Shown here piece by piece: positions 25,201 through 32,321 of a stretch of 36,876 nucleotides of DNA. The stretch covers positions 1 through 36,876 of the forward strand of contig JAHCHE010000052.1 of NCBI GenBank assembly GCA_026129905.1. The letters run 5' to 3'. A program made the translations under genes and the position numbers. The notes beneath the pieces were generated by a model that saw only the letters and a list, made by a program, of their open reading frames with translations, was not told where the DNA came from and did no database searches. This DNA is from Bryobacteraceae bacterium (GTDB lineage Bacteria; Acidobacteriota; Terriglobia; Bryobacterales; Bryobacteraceae). The number at the start of each line of letters is the position of its first letter. The first letter of the stretch is position 1.

Positions 25201-25988
25201 CGCCCGGCGGCCGCCAATTTACTCTGGAGGGCGGCAAAACCCTCAAGAGGCAAGCGAACGGCGGACTCCGCTCAAGTCGGAATATACTCGAGGATTACGC
25301 TACGATTCAGGGTCGGATTTTCGAACATTCTCCCGGCGGTCTCGTCGAACTCGGGACTGTGGTCATGACGCTCCGAGGCGCCGATGGCGTCTCCGAACCG
25401 GACATCGCGGAACTCCTCGCCTCGCTCCGCGTTGCCGGACCCGGCGATTCTTCCGTGAACCTGCACGCGCGGATGCGCTTTCTTGCCTTCATCGCCCACC
25501 TGCCGGTGGAACGCTCCGATCCCGGTGCGCCGGCGGCTCGAGCGTTGGCGGAATCTGTCGGGACAACGCCCTTGGAAGATCCCCGCGCCGTTTTCCGGAG
25601 TCTCCGGGCGGCAGCCCCGGCGCCCGAGTCGATCGATGGGGAATGGGAGGGCAGCCTTTTGCCTCTCAGCCGTTCCAATCTCAGCGCGAGCGAGGCCCAC
25701 GCTCCGGTAATTCGCCTTGCTTTCCGGACGGCGGAGCGGGACATCGAGCGCCGCTGGCGGCTGGGCGCGAAGCGCGGAGACGCGGAGCTCGCGTTCACGG
25801 AGGAATTCGCGCAGGTTGAAGATGGGGCGGCGGCCCGCGATCGGGTGCGCATCGCGGGTCCGGACCGGCTGATGGGCGAGTGGTTCGCGCCGGATCTGGA
25901 CCCGGTGTTGCTCCATGCTCTATCGGATTACCTGGAAGCGAACCGCGACGGCTTCACCGGGTATTGGATCGCCGGGCGGCGTTGGTAG
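22230..25988 (+). CDS. Long GMC oxidoreductase (cholesterol-oxidase-like) with large C-terminal extension
   Basis: 1252 residues; the ATG at 22230 follows AACGGAGGG closely. The GMC flavoprotein core spans about 1-560: FAD-binding VVVGSGYGGAIAAARLA (GxGxxG at 19-24), GSGLGGTSLVNANVA, the active-site His in HPLGGCPLGD (H483), and VADGALIPAALGVNPFLT with N531. C189, C192, C195 and C199 form CIDCGDCVTGCNVGAKNT, a cluster typical of the cholesterol-oxidase-like GMC branch. No signal peptide was seen. Residues 560-1252 are an extension roughly doubling the size. One part (about 930-1080) resembles accessory domains that accompany actinobacterial GMC sterol oxidases (RYQVEFSAPGGRQFTLEGGK). Oxidation of a sterol or other hydroxylated lipid is plausible. 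No redox partner lies nearby. Confidence 0.85.
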   Translation: MLSKNWDLRKATYDFVVVGSGYGGAIAAARLANADLNPKPSVCLLERGREWEVGRFPDTLDGVLRERRSAVNPLGLYEFLTYRDLSVVKGSGLGGTSLVNANVAIEPDEDVFGRAGWPSGVTLDVLRPYYARARSVLAARSHPRAFELLKVQALGRRGRQIDLPAGALEIAVNFDIDGVNPHGVPQKPCIDCGDCVTGCNVGAKNTLCMNYLPMARNGGTDIFTQTEVEWVEKLAAGGWRIHGRHFSSPLAGHAFTLDAANVILAAGSINTTGILLRSATRSLDLSPALGTRFGANGDFFGLAYNGDFRTNVLGFGNRPGSPRAAFAPGPSIVAALRCNGGAPVDARFTIEDLSFPSPYVNAAKATFALLRGEDTDSGDEAEEWRRVLRDLNPFAPAQPDGAMNHTMLYLCMGFDDAGGVIEFQTPWWDPGGRLDIVWEGAGRQPLFTRINEELRRHAQAQGAGFIPNPLWTVFNVRHLTTAHPLGGCPLGDDYRQGAVDEYGRVYSGDGSVHEGLYVADGALIPAALGVNPFLTICALAERIVERKIFEMQGLRYPAPPVAVSFSMADPVEAARMAEAELERLFRAAPGFGSDALWNAAPRQVDRDEKRIRGGGFWKGFLPPGVTLGPMAAAWFTGFRFGFSSPPYGGVTEFGGDRARFTLEEIGPPDRAGDLPAGRYALLRYVDPPWQNYYVVVKAIHDGLLIGRVYHGAYPDGIRLFTFPMTRVYGFQAMTVEDHRELWEAAPVTSQEELRGVWRMDAISHANQARSVAYVDFSPKADGRLESGIQVLGLAEAVLIPGFVAGHFDRDDIGAFRDEIRKLDDDLMVGRYVVRLPAGGAPLFPGISFGIFHPEGDAQDRRFAFCYLLRRVRSPETAANRFAQALLDTRSPDGVGLTANETMVGRFEAAGASPGRFAEIALLLRIEIPDLNAFLDSPSHEATLAGSVAFGDFEGAGPARFPVDGRRSIFRCVPANEANHLAEMRYQVEFSAPGGRQFTLEGGKTLKRQANGGLRSSRNILEDYATIQGRIFEHSPGGLVELGTVVMTLRGADGVSEPDIAELLASLRVAGPGDSSVNLHARMRFLAFIAHLPVERSDPGAPAARALAESVGTTPLEDPRAVFRSLRAAAPAPESIDGEWEGSLLPLSRSNLSASEAHAPVIRLAFRTAERDIERRWRLGAKRGDAELAFTEEFAQVEDGAAARDRVRIAGPDRLMGEWFAPDLDPVLLHALSDYLEANRDGFTGYWIAGRRW

Positions 25989-26046
25989 CCTTCTCCTCCT
26001 CGGGCTTCGACTCCCACAGGCCAACGCAATGAAAACGTTGGCAGCC

Positions 26047-26345
26047 ACGAATGCTTGTACGTCGCCGCCGCTATGGGCTTCCCTATCCTGCTCCGCCGGT
26101 CGCGGTGAGCGCCGCGCCAGGTGGACCGCGACGAGAAACGCATCCAAGGCGGCGTATTCTGAAGGCTCCTTCCTCCGGGCCTTGCTCTCACCTCGATGAC
26201 CGCAGTCTGCTTCACCGGTTTTCGGAGCCAGTTCTCGAGTCCGCCGTACGGCGGCGTCACCGAGTTCGGCGGAAGTCGCGCCCGGTGGCAAAGCTACTAC
26301 GTTGGTGTGAAAGCGATCCACGACGGACTGCTGATCGGGCGCATC
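26047..26345 (+). pseudogene. Shrunken partial copy of the GMC oxidoreductase gene
   Basis: Four blocks match the upstream gene in order: GCTTGTACGTCGCCG at 26050 (parent near 23773), CCTGCTCCGCCGGTCGCGGT at 26093 (parent near 23898), a block of about 170 bases from 26115 that includes GCCAGGTGGACCGCGACGAG and CACCGAGTTCGGCGG (parent 24034-24200), and GTGAAAGCGATCCACGACGG with neighbours to 26345 (parent 24316-24352). The intervening parent DNA is deleted and frames are broken. It is the residue of a tandem duplication of the gene ending at 25988. Nothing recognisable lies in 25989-26046 or 26346-26498. Confidence 0.8.
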
Positions 26346-26498
26346 CCCGAAAGCCCGCTCCGGATCACTCGCCCCTTGGCGACTACGCAGGACTTATCGC
26401 CCGCGAGGGCGGATTCGGGCCATCGGAGTATAACCCTCGGGCACCCCGCAAGGCCAAATGTGATGGCTCCAGTTTTGCCCAGCGCGCTGAATGGCAGC

Positions 26499-27488
26499 CT
26501 AAAAGAGTGTGCTCTTCCGAGCAATGAAGCCGGGCATGGCTACACTACCTGGGTCAACGAAGCTGCCTGAAATCCAACCAGACGCGTTGATTTTCATGGC
26601 GGTAGTCCACGTAGAGCCCGGATATCGGAGCAGCGACAGCGTTCCGTCCTTTGCACGGTAAAACCCGGCGCCCTGAAAGATGTTATCTGGCGTATTGCAG
26701 CCGTCCTCGTTCTCCACAAAGAAGATCCCGACAGCCTCGCCTGCCGGGTTGATGCCAAGCAGTCGAGTCTCACACGCACCAGGATATTGCACTTCGATGT
26801 ACGTGCCCGAAGGGCTCCTGAGGAAGCTGTTGTTTTCCTGCCGAGATGCGGACGCCTCGTAGCTTTTCAAGCTCATCCCTACGACCCAGCCGGACTCGTT
26901 TATCCCATTGAATTCCAGGGAGTGTGACTCATACGGTCCAATAGTAATCACGGTCGTTCGACCATCCGGTTCTCGGATATAGCCGAAATCGACACCCTCT
27001 TGGTTTGTGCAGGTCTCGCCGAGATCCGGGCTGACCACGTGTACCGTGCCGACAATCTGGCCGCGATTGTTGATGCCCATGGCGGAAGCGCGGCAGTATT
27101 GATACGGAGCCGGCACATTTGCCGCAATCTGACTTCCGAGTTCGAAGAACACGCCGTTTTGGTACAGGAACGGCACCGAGCGATCAAGTTGGCCTGACTC
27201 ACCGACAATCTGGCCGCCATTGTTTACATCGTAAACAACCGTGCGCCCGTACATGTCCAGTGGCAGGCATGCCCCGGACGCATCCAGTAAGAAGCCCCGA
27301 ATGCGGCCGATGCCCGTCGGGTCGATGTAGGTGCCCACGACGATCCCGGACTCGGAAATGCCGGTCACGAGCGTCAAGGCTGCACCGGCACAGGCGATCC
27401 GTTTGTAGGCAAATTCACCCGCAGAGGCGGATCCTACCTGGGCGAAGCTGACGAGCAGAGGCACTACGATCCAGCAGAAATGGGACAT
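26499..27488 (-). CDS. Secreted HAF-repeat protein
   Basis: 329 residues from the ATG at 27488, with GAGGT a few bases ahead; an ATG at 27494 abuts that site and the longer upstream frame is not protein-like. MSHFCWIVVPLLVSFAQVGSA is a signal peptide with cleavage near SASAG. Six repeats carry the HAF-type core G-I-N-x-x-G-x-I-V-G: GISESGIVVG, VNNGGQIVG, GINNRGQIVG, GINESGWVVG, GINPAGEAVG and INASGWISG. Each precedes a strand such as RGFLLDASG or PFLYQNGVFFELG, which suggests a beta-propeller. It is extracellular and of unknown function; such proteins are numerous in Acidobacteria. No PEP-CTERM anchor is visible at the end (GFIARKSTLF). Confidence 0.82.
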   Translation of the reverse strand: MSHFCWIVVPLLVSFAQVGSASAGEFAYKRIACAGAALTLVTGISESGIVVGTYIDPTGIGRIRGFLLDASGACLPLDMYGRTVVYDVNNGGQIVGESGQLDRSVPFLYQNGVFFELGSQIAANVPAPYQYCRASAMGINNRGQIVGTVHVVSPDLGETCTNQEGVDFGYIREPDGRTTVITIGPYESHSLEFNGINESGWVVGMSLKSYEASASRQENNSFLRSPSGTYIEVQYPGACETRLLGINPAGEAVGIFFVENEDGCNTPDNIFQGAGFYRAKDGTLSLLRYPGSTWTTAMKINASGWISGSFVDPGSVAMPGFIARKSTLF

Positions 27489-27667
27489 ATACATCACCTC
27501 GGCTGAAAGATAGCATCTGATTATCCTGATGACAAGCGTCCTTACCATCGGAAACCATCGGAAGGCCACACCGGGCATGCGTGTACCGATCGCGGATCAC
27601 GGGTACTCGGAAGTTGGCCTCCGGACCTCGAGTGGTCGGTCCTCCCTGACGATAGATCCCTATCGGG

Positions 27668-27722
27668 ACTGCCCCGGCGGACTCGCCTCGGGTTGCAGGA
27701 GCGCATGCGGCGCCGGGGCAGT
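27668..27722. repeat. 12-bp perfect inverted repeat
   Basis: ACTGCCCCGGCG at 27668-27679 is exactly complementary to CGCCGGGGCAGT at 27711-27722, separated by 31 bases. It lies in the gap 27489-27797, which has no credible gene. It could be an RNA hairpin ending a transcript or an element end. No T-run follows. Confidence 0.6.
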
Positions 27723-27797
27723 TTCTGCGGCTTCGTTCTGACGGCGAAGCGTTGACCTACCATCAGCAATTGCCGGGATGGGTGCGGGCTGCCATCC

Positions 27798-27998
27798 CTA
27801 CTTGACCGATTCGATGATCTGGATCTCCTGCTTCAATAGACCGTTCACCATCTCGCCGAGTGGTATGCCTTTCTGAGCCGCACGTTGCTCCAGGTAATTC
27901 TGCACGTCGGCGTCCAGATAGATGGGCAGCCGAATCTCGGCCTCCGGCCGGAAAAACTTGCCGCGTTCGCCTTTACTGAAATCGTATTCAGGCTTCAT
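27798..27998 (-). CDS. Ribbon-helix-helix type antitoxin (BrnA-like)
   Basis: 66 residues: a charged N-terminus (MKPEYDFSKGERGKFF) followed by EIRLPIYLDADVQNYLEQRA and IPLGEMVNGLLKQEIQ, a beta strand and two helices as in ribbon-helix-helix repressors. Its ATG overlaps by four bases (27995-27998) the stop of an upstream fragment that resembles the C-terminus of a BrnT toxin. This toxin-first, overlapping order is typical of BrnTA-like type II modules. Since the toxin is truncated, this is probably an orphan antitoxin that may still repress its own promoter or act on other toxins. The exact family is inferred. Confidence 0.72.
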   Translation of the reverse strand: MKPEYDFSKGERGKFFRPEAEIRLPIYLDADVQNYLEQRAAQKGIPLGEMVNGLLKQEIQIIESVK

Positions 27999-28123
27999 GG
28001 CTCTTCCTCGTAGGCACGGACTTCGGCCCTTGTTGGCGTTCGCGCTGAAATCAGGCGGACGCGTCCTCGTTCATCGGTCAACTGCTCGAACGTGTGGACC
28101 ACCAACAAATACCGGTCCTTCAT
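27995..28123 (-). pseudogene. Truncated BrnT-like toxin, C-terminal stub
   Basis: Only 42 residues from an ATG at 28123 resemble the family: KDRYLLVVHTFEQL, then GRVRLISARTPTRAEVRAYE, the last beta strands and the R-x-I-S-A-R helix of BrnT-type toxins of about 90 residues. The N-terminal half (the usual WDxxKxxxNxxKHGVxF region) is absent; upstream the frame is open but unrelated. GGGGAG lies five to six bases before the ATG, so a stub peptide could be made, but it should lack toxicity. It is coupled to the antitoxin by a four-base overlap. Confidence 0.68.
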
Positions 28124-28439
28124 AGGTTCTCCCCGGTGAAGAGGCCCGGAACAACCGCAAGGGCCCCGGGGCCACAGCCACCCGCCATTAACGGTTTTGA
28201 ACACCGCATTTGGCGCTGGCCCGCCCGCGTCGAGGCCGTGACCGAGGCATTCCAACCGGCTTAACAGGCAAAAAGACGAGAGAATCCGGTCCTCGGCTCC
28301 CGGCGATAAAAAACTCTTGCTTTTTCCTGAGAATTCTGATAGCTTTCTCCACAACTAAACTCGAAGCGCTGGGGCCGGCGGCGCCCGGCCGGCGCTGACG
28401 GGGTCTCGGAGGAACGGGCCTGTCGGATCGGCGGAAAGA
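28124..28439. other. Intergenic region upstream of the DksA-like gene
   Basis: No gene is recognised in these 316 bases. A comparatively AT-rich stretch at 28305-28355, with TTGCTT at 28317 and an extended TGATAGCTT at 28337, could hold a weak promoter for the DksA-like gene. A GC-rich self-complementary stretch at 28371-28398 (GGCCGGCGGCGCCCGGCCGGC) follows in what would be its leader. Confidence 0.3.
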
Positions 28440-28823
28440 ATGAAAAAAGGGGATGCAAAAACCAACTATCGCCAGCAACTGCTAAGCGCACGCTCGGATC
28501 TGCTGTTCAGCCTCGGCGCGAAGGCGGAATCGATCGCCAGCCTCGGCCGGGTGAACGAAGACGACCAGGCGCAGGCCTCGCACGAGGAATTCATCTCGCT
28601 GCGGCTGAACGGGCTTGATTACCAGAAGCTGCGGATGGTGGAGGAGGCCCTGGACCGGCTCGATTCCGGAGAATACGGCCTGTGCCTGGCTTGCGACGAA
28701 CCGATCAGTCCGCGACGGCTGGAAGCGCTGCCCTGGGCCCGCTACTGCGTGCATTGTCAGGACCAGGCGTCCGTCGATTTCGACGAGCGCCCGGCGCGGC
28801 TGCTGGAAGTAGTGACGTACTGA
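28440..28823 (+). CDS. DksA/TraR C4-type zinc-finger protein
   Basis: 127 residues. The N-terminal two-thirds is a helical coiled coil (YRQQLLSARSDLL, then YQKLRMVEEALDRLDSGEYG). C82xxC85 and C103xxC106 (CLACDEPISPRRLEALPWA, then YCVHC) form the zinc finger typical of the DksA/TraR family. DksA binds RNA polymerase through its secondary channel and, with ppGpp, alters promoter choice. In place of the Asp pair at the coiled-coil tip used by E. coli DksA, this protein has GRVNEDDQAQASHEE, with acidic residues in a similar region, so activity is plausible but not certain. AGCGGA-like purine sequence (GGCGGAAAGA) precedes the ATG. It is apparently monocistronic. Confidence 0.88.
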   Translation: MKKGDAKTNYRQQLLSARSDLLFSLGAKAESIASLGRVNEDDQAQASHEEFISLRLNGLDYQKLRMVEEALDRLDSGEYGLCLACDEPISPRRLEALPWARYCVHCQDQASVDFDERPARLLEVVTY

Positions 28824-28879
28824 GCGCTACCGTGCGGCAGGCGGTCTCCGGCCGAAGGGCTGCACGTCAATGAACCGGA

Positions 28880-28898
28880 AGACGTTCATCAAACGTCT
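28880..28898. promoter_or_regulatory. Operator-like dyad before the tyrosine-catabolism operon
   Basis: AGACGTT-CATCA-AACGTCT: seven-base perfect arms around five bases, 41 bases ahead of the first start codon. A TAGAAT resembling a -10 box lies at 28917-28922, and GGAGGGG (28931-28937) is the ribosome-binding site. A repressor or activator site is inferred from symmetry and position; no regulator gene is adjacent. Confidence 0.45.
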
Positions 28899-28939
28899 CC
28901 TGGAGAGCCCTGCGGTTAGAATAGGATCGCGGAGGGGTT

Positions 28940-29818
28940 ATGGCTGCGATCCACGCCTTACTGGAGGGATGCCTCGACTATGCCGGGCTCTTCCCCCCCG
29001 CCAGCCTCGATTTCGCCTCCGCTCTCGATCACTATATCCACTATCAGTCGCATCCGCGGGCGAGCCTGCTGGGGCGCTTCGTGCTGCCCGCGGCTCGGGT
29101 TAAACAGGCGGCCGAGCGGCTGGAAGGAATAACGCCCGAGCCACGGTTGGCGGCATTGATCCGCCTGAGCGCTCCGGAAAGCTTCGAAGCGGAGCTCGAG
29201 GGGGCCGCCCGAAGCCTCGACGCCTTCCCTGCCGCCGATACGATCGAGGCGACGCTGCCGCCGGAGGGCGATTTCCGGCGGCAAGTACGGCTGCTGACGG
29301 ACCTGGTCGCGACCGACAGCCGCGCGGTGTTCGTGGAGCTTGACTGGCGCCGTGAGGTCGCCGGACCGATGGACATCGTGGCGGGGGAGGGCCGCGGCGC
29401 GGGCGTCAAGTTGCGCACCGGAGGCCTAACGGCGGATGCCGTTCCTCCTGCCGCCGCCGTCGCCAACTGGGTGGCGGAAGCGGCGCGGCGCCGGCTCCCG
29501 ATGAAAGCGACCGCCGGGCTGCACGTCCCGGCGCCGAACTTCGATCCCGCGGTTGGGGCGCGCATGCACGGATTTCTGAACCTGATGACGTGCGCCCTGG
29601 CGGCGTGGCACGGACTCGCCGGCGCGGCAGACCTCGAGGAAATCCTGGCCGATTACGGCTATGGCGATTTCCACTTCAACGAAACGGAACTGCGTTGCCG
29701 GGAATATCGGTTCTCCGAGGCCCAGATTGCCGACTGCCGGGCGCGGTTCTTCCGCAGCTTCGGCACCTGCAGCTTTCTGGAGCCGGTTGCGCGCCTGGAG
29801 GAGCACGGGATTTTGTAG
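28940..29818 (+). CDS. Conserved protein of unknown function, first gene of the tyrosine operon
   Basis: 292 residues from ATG 28940. I recognise a conserved bacterial hypothetical family, from memory, by GVKLRTGGLTADAVPP, LPMKATAGLHVPAPNF, then MHGFLNLMTCALAAWHG and FGTCSFLEPVARLEEHG. The pattern of strands ending in Lys/Arg (VKLRTGG, MKATAGLH) suggests a TIM-barrel fold with a phosphate- or carboxylate-binding pocket, but this is an inference. The N-terminal LEGCLDYAGLFPPASLDF is also characteristic. No signal peptide. It ends one base before the fumarylacetoacetase start, so it is co-expressed with tyrosine breakdown. The operon lacks maleylacetoacetate isomerase, which makes this the natural candidate for a missing step, unproven. 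Confidence 0.8.
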   Translation: MAAIHALLEGCLDYAGLFPPASLDFASALDHYIHYQSHPRASLLGRFVLPAARVKQAAERLEGITPEPRLAALIRLSAPESFEAELEGAARSLDAFPAADTIEATLPPEGDFRRQVRLLTDLVATDSRAVFVELDWRREVAGPMDIVAGEGRGAGVKLRTGGLTADAVPPAAAVANWVAEAARRRLPMKATAGLHVPAPNFDPAVGARMHGFLNLMTCALAAWHGLAGAADLEEILADYGYGDFHFNETELRCREYRFSEAQIADCRARFFRSFGTCSFLEPVARLEEHGIL

Positions 29819-29819
29819 C

Positions 29820-31103
29820 ATGCCGCACACACACCATCCGCAGTGGGAGCGACGGAAAAGCTGGGTCGAAGTTCCGGACGGCAGCGATTTCCCGATTCAG
29901 AACCTGCCGTTCGGCGTCTTTTGGGCGCCGGACCGGGGCCACCGGGCCGGCGTGGCGATCGGCCGCCAGATCCTGGACCTTGGTGAACTGGCGACGCTAG
30001 GCTATTTCGCCGACCCGCCGCTGCCCGACCCGAAGGTCTTCCACCGGGAATCGCTGAACGCTTTCCTCGCGCTGGGGCGCCAGTGGCAGCGGCGCGCGCG
30101 GGCCACGGCCGGGCGGCTGCTCGACGAGAACACGGCCCAACTCCGGGACAACGCCGAACACCGGCGCCGGGCGCTGGTTGACCAAAGCGAGGCGGAAATG
30201 CGGCTGCCGGTCGAGATCGGCGACTATGTGGACTTCTATTCGAGCCTCGAACACGCCGCCAACGTGGGGAAGATGTTCCGGCCGGGCAATCCGCTGCTGC
30301 CTAACTGGAAGCATCTGCCCATCGGCTATCACGGACGCTGCTCCTCGATCGTGGCGGGCGGGGCGGACGTTCGGCGTCCGAGGGGACAGATCAACCCGTC
30401 GGGCGATGAGCCGGAGTTCGCTCCGACCCGGAAGCTGGACTTCGAGCTGGAGGTGGGCTTCATCGTCGGAAAGGGCAGCTCGCTCGGCGCGCCGATCCCC
30501 GTGGAGGAGGCGGCCGACCATATCTTCGGCCTGGTTCTGGTCAACGACTGGTCGGCGCGCGATATCCAACAGTGGGAGTACCAGCCGCTCGGTCCGTTCC
30601 TGGGCAAGAGCTTCGCGACGTCGATCAGCCCCTGGATCGTCACGCTGGACGCGCTGGAGCCGTTCCGGGCCGAGGGCCCGGAGCAGGACCCCCGTCCGCT
30701 ACCCTACCTGCGAACCGGCGGGAAGCGGAACCTCGACGTCGAGTTGAGCGTGTGGCTTCAGCCCGAAACCGAGCCGCATGGGCTCGAAGTCTGCCGTTCG
30801 AACTTCCGCCACATCTACTGGAGCATGGAACAGCAGCTCGCGCACCTGACCTCGAACGGGGCAAACGTGCGCGTCGGCGACCTGTGCGCCTCAGGCACCG
30901 TAAGCGGCCCGGCGCCCGGCGCCTACGGCTCGATGCTCGAGATCACATGGAACGGAACCGCGCCCGTGCGCTTTCCCGCCGGGGCCGAGCGGGCATTCCT
31001 GGAAGACGGGGATCGCGTCACCATGCGCGGGTTCGCGCAACGGGGAAGCGTGCGCATCGGATTCGGCGATCTTAGCGCTCGGGTTTTGCCTCCGGCGGCA
31101 TAA
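29820..31103 (+). CDS. fahA: Fumarylacetoacetase
   Basis: 427 residues from the ATG at 29820, one base after the previous stop; the longer upstream frame overlaps the preceding gene and is rejected. It hydrolyses fumarylacetoacetate to fumarate and acetoacetate, the last step of tyrosine breakdown. Visible landmarks: SDFPIQNLPFGVF at the N-terminus, VDFYSSLEHAANVGKMF, WKHLPIGYHGR (with the active-site His), FELEVGFIVGKGS, LVNDWSARDIQQWEYQPLGP, GKSFATSISPWIVT, and GDLCASGTVSG. The order and length match the eukaryote-like FAH family of about 420 residues rather than the shorter FAH-domain hydrolases. Confidence 0.96.
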   Translation: MPHTHHPQWERRKSWVEVPDGSDFPIQNLPFGVFWAPDRGHRAGVAIGRQILDLGELATLGYFADPPLPDPKVFHRESLNAFLALGRQWQRRARATAGRLLDENTAQLRDNAEHRRRALVDQSEAEMRLPVEIGDYVDFYSSLEHAANVGKMFRPGNPLLPNWKHLPIGYHGRCSSIVAGGADVRRPRGQINPSGDEPEFAPTRKLDFELEVGFIVGKGSSLGAPIPVEEAADHIFGLVLVNDWSARDIQQWEYQPLGPFLGKSFATSISPWIVTLDALEPFRAEGPEQDPRPLPYLRTGGKRNLDVELSVWLQPETEPHGLEVCRSNFRHIYWSMEQQLAHLTSNGANVRVGDLCASGTVSGPAPGAYGSMLEITWNGTAPVRFPAGAERAFLEDGDRVTMRGFAQRGSVRIGFGDLSARVLPPAA

Positions 31104-31181
31104 TGAAACTAAGAGCGCCCAGTGCGCGCGGCAGCCGAGGGGAAACGCCGCCGGAGCATTGCGGCGCGGCGGAGGGGAGCC

Positions 31182-32312
31182 ATGGTACAGCAGCCGGTGG
31201 AAACTGCCCTGGCGGCGGAAACCGATTTCCTGCCGCTGGAGGGCGTCGATCACCTTGAATTCCACGTCGGAAACGCGAAGCAGGCGGCCTACTTCTACCA
31301 GTCGGCGTTTGGGATGAAGCGGACGGCGTATCGAGGGCTCGAGACGGGAACCCGAGACCGCGCGTCGTACCTGCTGGAGCAGAACCGGATCCGTTTCGTG
31401 ATCACCGCGCCATTGGGGGGCGATTCCGATATCGCGGAGCGGGTTCGCCGCCATGGAGACGGCGTCCGGGACATCGCGCTCACGGTGGCCGACGCGGCGG
31501 CGGCGCTGCGGGAGACGGTTCGGCGCGGCGCGAAGGTGGCGCGGGACCTGGAGACGATCGAAGACGAGCACGGCCGGGTGCGCCTGGCGTCGATTGCGGC
31601 CTATGGAGACGTGGTCCACACGTTCGTCGAACGGAAGGACTACCGCGGGCCGTTCCTGCCGGGCTTCACCGCGACGCCGGACGAGGACCCGGCTTCGCGC
31701 CCGACGGGTCTGGCCTACGTAGACCACGTGGTGGGCAACGTCTCGCTGGGCGAGATGGACAACTGGGTCCGGTTCTACCAAGACGTGATGGGGTTCCACG
31801 TCTACCAGCACTTCGACGACAAGGACATCAGCACGGAATATTCGGCGCTGATGTCCAAAGTGATGGCCGGCGGCCACGACCGGATCAAGTTTCCAATCAA
31901 CGAGCCGGCCGAAGGGCAGCGCAAATCGCAGATCGAGGAGTACCTGGAATACAACCGCGGGCCGGGCGTGCAGCACATCGCGCTGGGCACGGGCGACATC
32001 ATCGAGACGGTAAGCAGGTTGCGCGGCCAGGGCGTCGAGTTCCTGGCGGCGCCGGATTCCTACTATGAGGCGCTGCCGGAGCGGGTAGGATCGATTCGCG
32101 AACCGCTCGACCGCATCCGGGAACTGGGCATCCTGGTGGACCGCGACGACGAGGGCTACCTGTTGCAGATCTTCACCAAGCCGGTGGGCGACCGGCCGAC
32201 GTTGTTTTTCGAGATCATCCAGCGGCGCGGCAGCCGCAGTTTCGGCAAGGGCAACTTTAAGGCGCTGTTTGAAGCGATTGAACGCGAGCAGCGGCGCCGG
32301 GGCAATCTATAA
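31182..32312 (+). CDS. hppD: 4-hydroxyphenylpyruvate dioxygenase
   Basis: The ATG at 31182 is preferred: GGAGGGGAG (31171-31179) precedes it, whereas residues upstream are Arg-rich and unlike the family. 376 residues with two vicinal-oxygen-chelate halves. The Fe(II) ligands are H182 (YVDHVVGNV), H265 (GVQHIALGTGD) and E344 (LFFEIIQRRG). FHVGNAKQAAYFYQSAFG opens the N-terminal half, and GKGNFKALFEAIE closes the active site. It converts 4-hydroxyphenylpyruvate to homogentisate with O2. It lies between fumarylacetoacetase and homogentisate dioxygenase, consistent with the pathway. Confidence 0.96.
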   Translation: MVQQPVETALAAETDFLPLEGVDHLEFHVGNAKQAAYFYQSAFGMKRTAYRGLETGTRDRASYLLEQNRIRFVITAPLGGDSDIAERVRRHGDGVRDIALTVADAAAALRETVRRGAKVARDLETIEDEHGRVRLASIAAYGDVVHTFVERKDYRGPFLPGFTATPDEDPASRPTGLAYVDHVVGNVSLGEMDNWVRFYQDVMGFHVYQHFDDKDISTEYSALMSKVMAGGHDRIKFPINEPAEGQRKSQIEEYLEYNRGPGVQHIALGTGDIIETVSRLRGQGVEFLAAPDSYYEALPERVGSIREPLDRIRELGILVDRDDEGYLLQIFTKPVGDRPTLFFEIIQRRGSRSFGKGNFKALFEAIEREQRRRGNL

Positions 32313-32321
32313 AGGGGGGGC

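Noticed and set aside
27489-27578. Longer N-terminus for the HAF-repeat protein
   Set aside because: A signal peptide and a well-placed GAGGT point to the ATG at 27488; the upstream residues would precede and disrupt the signal peptide.
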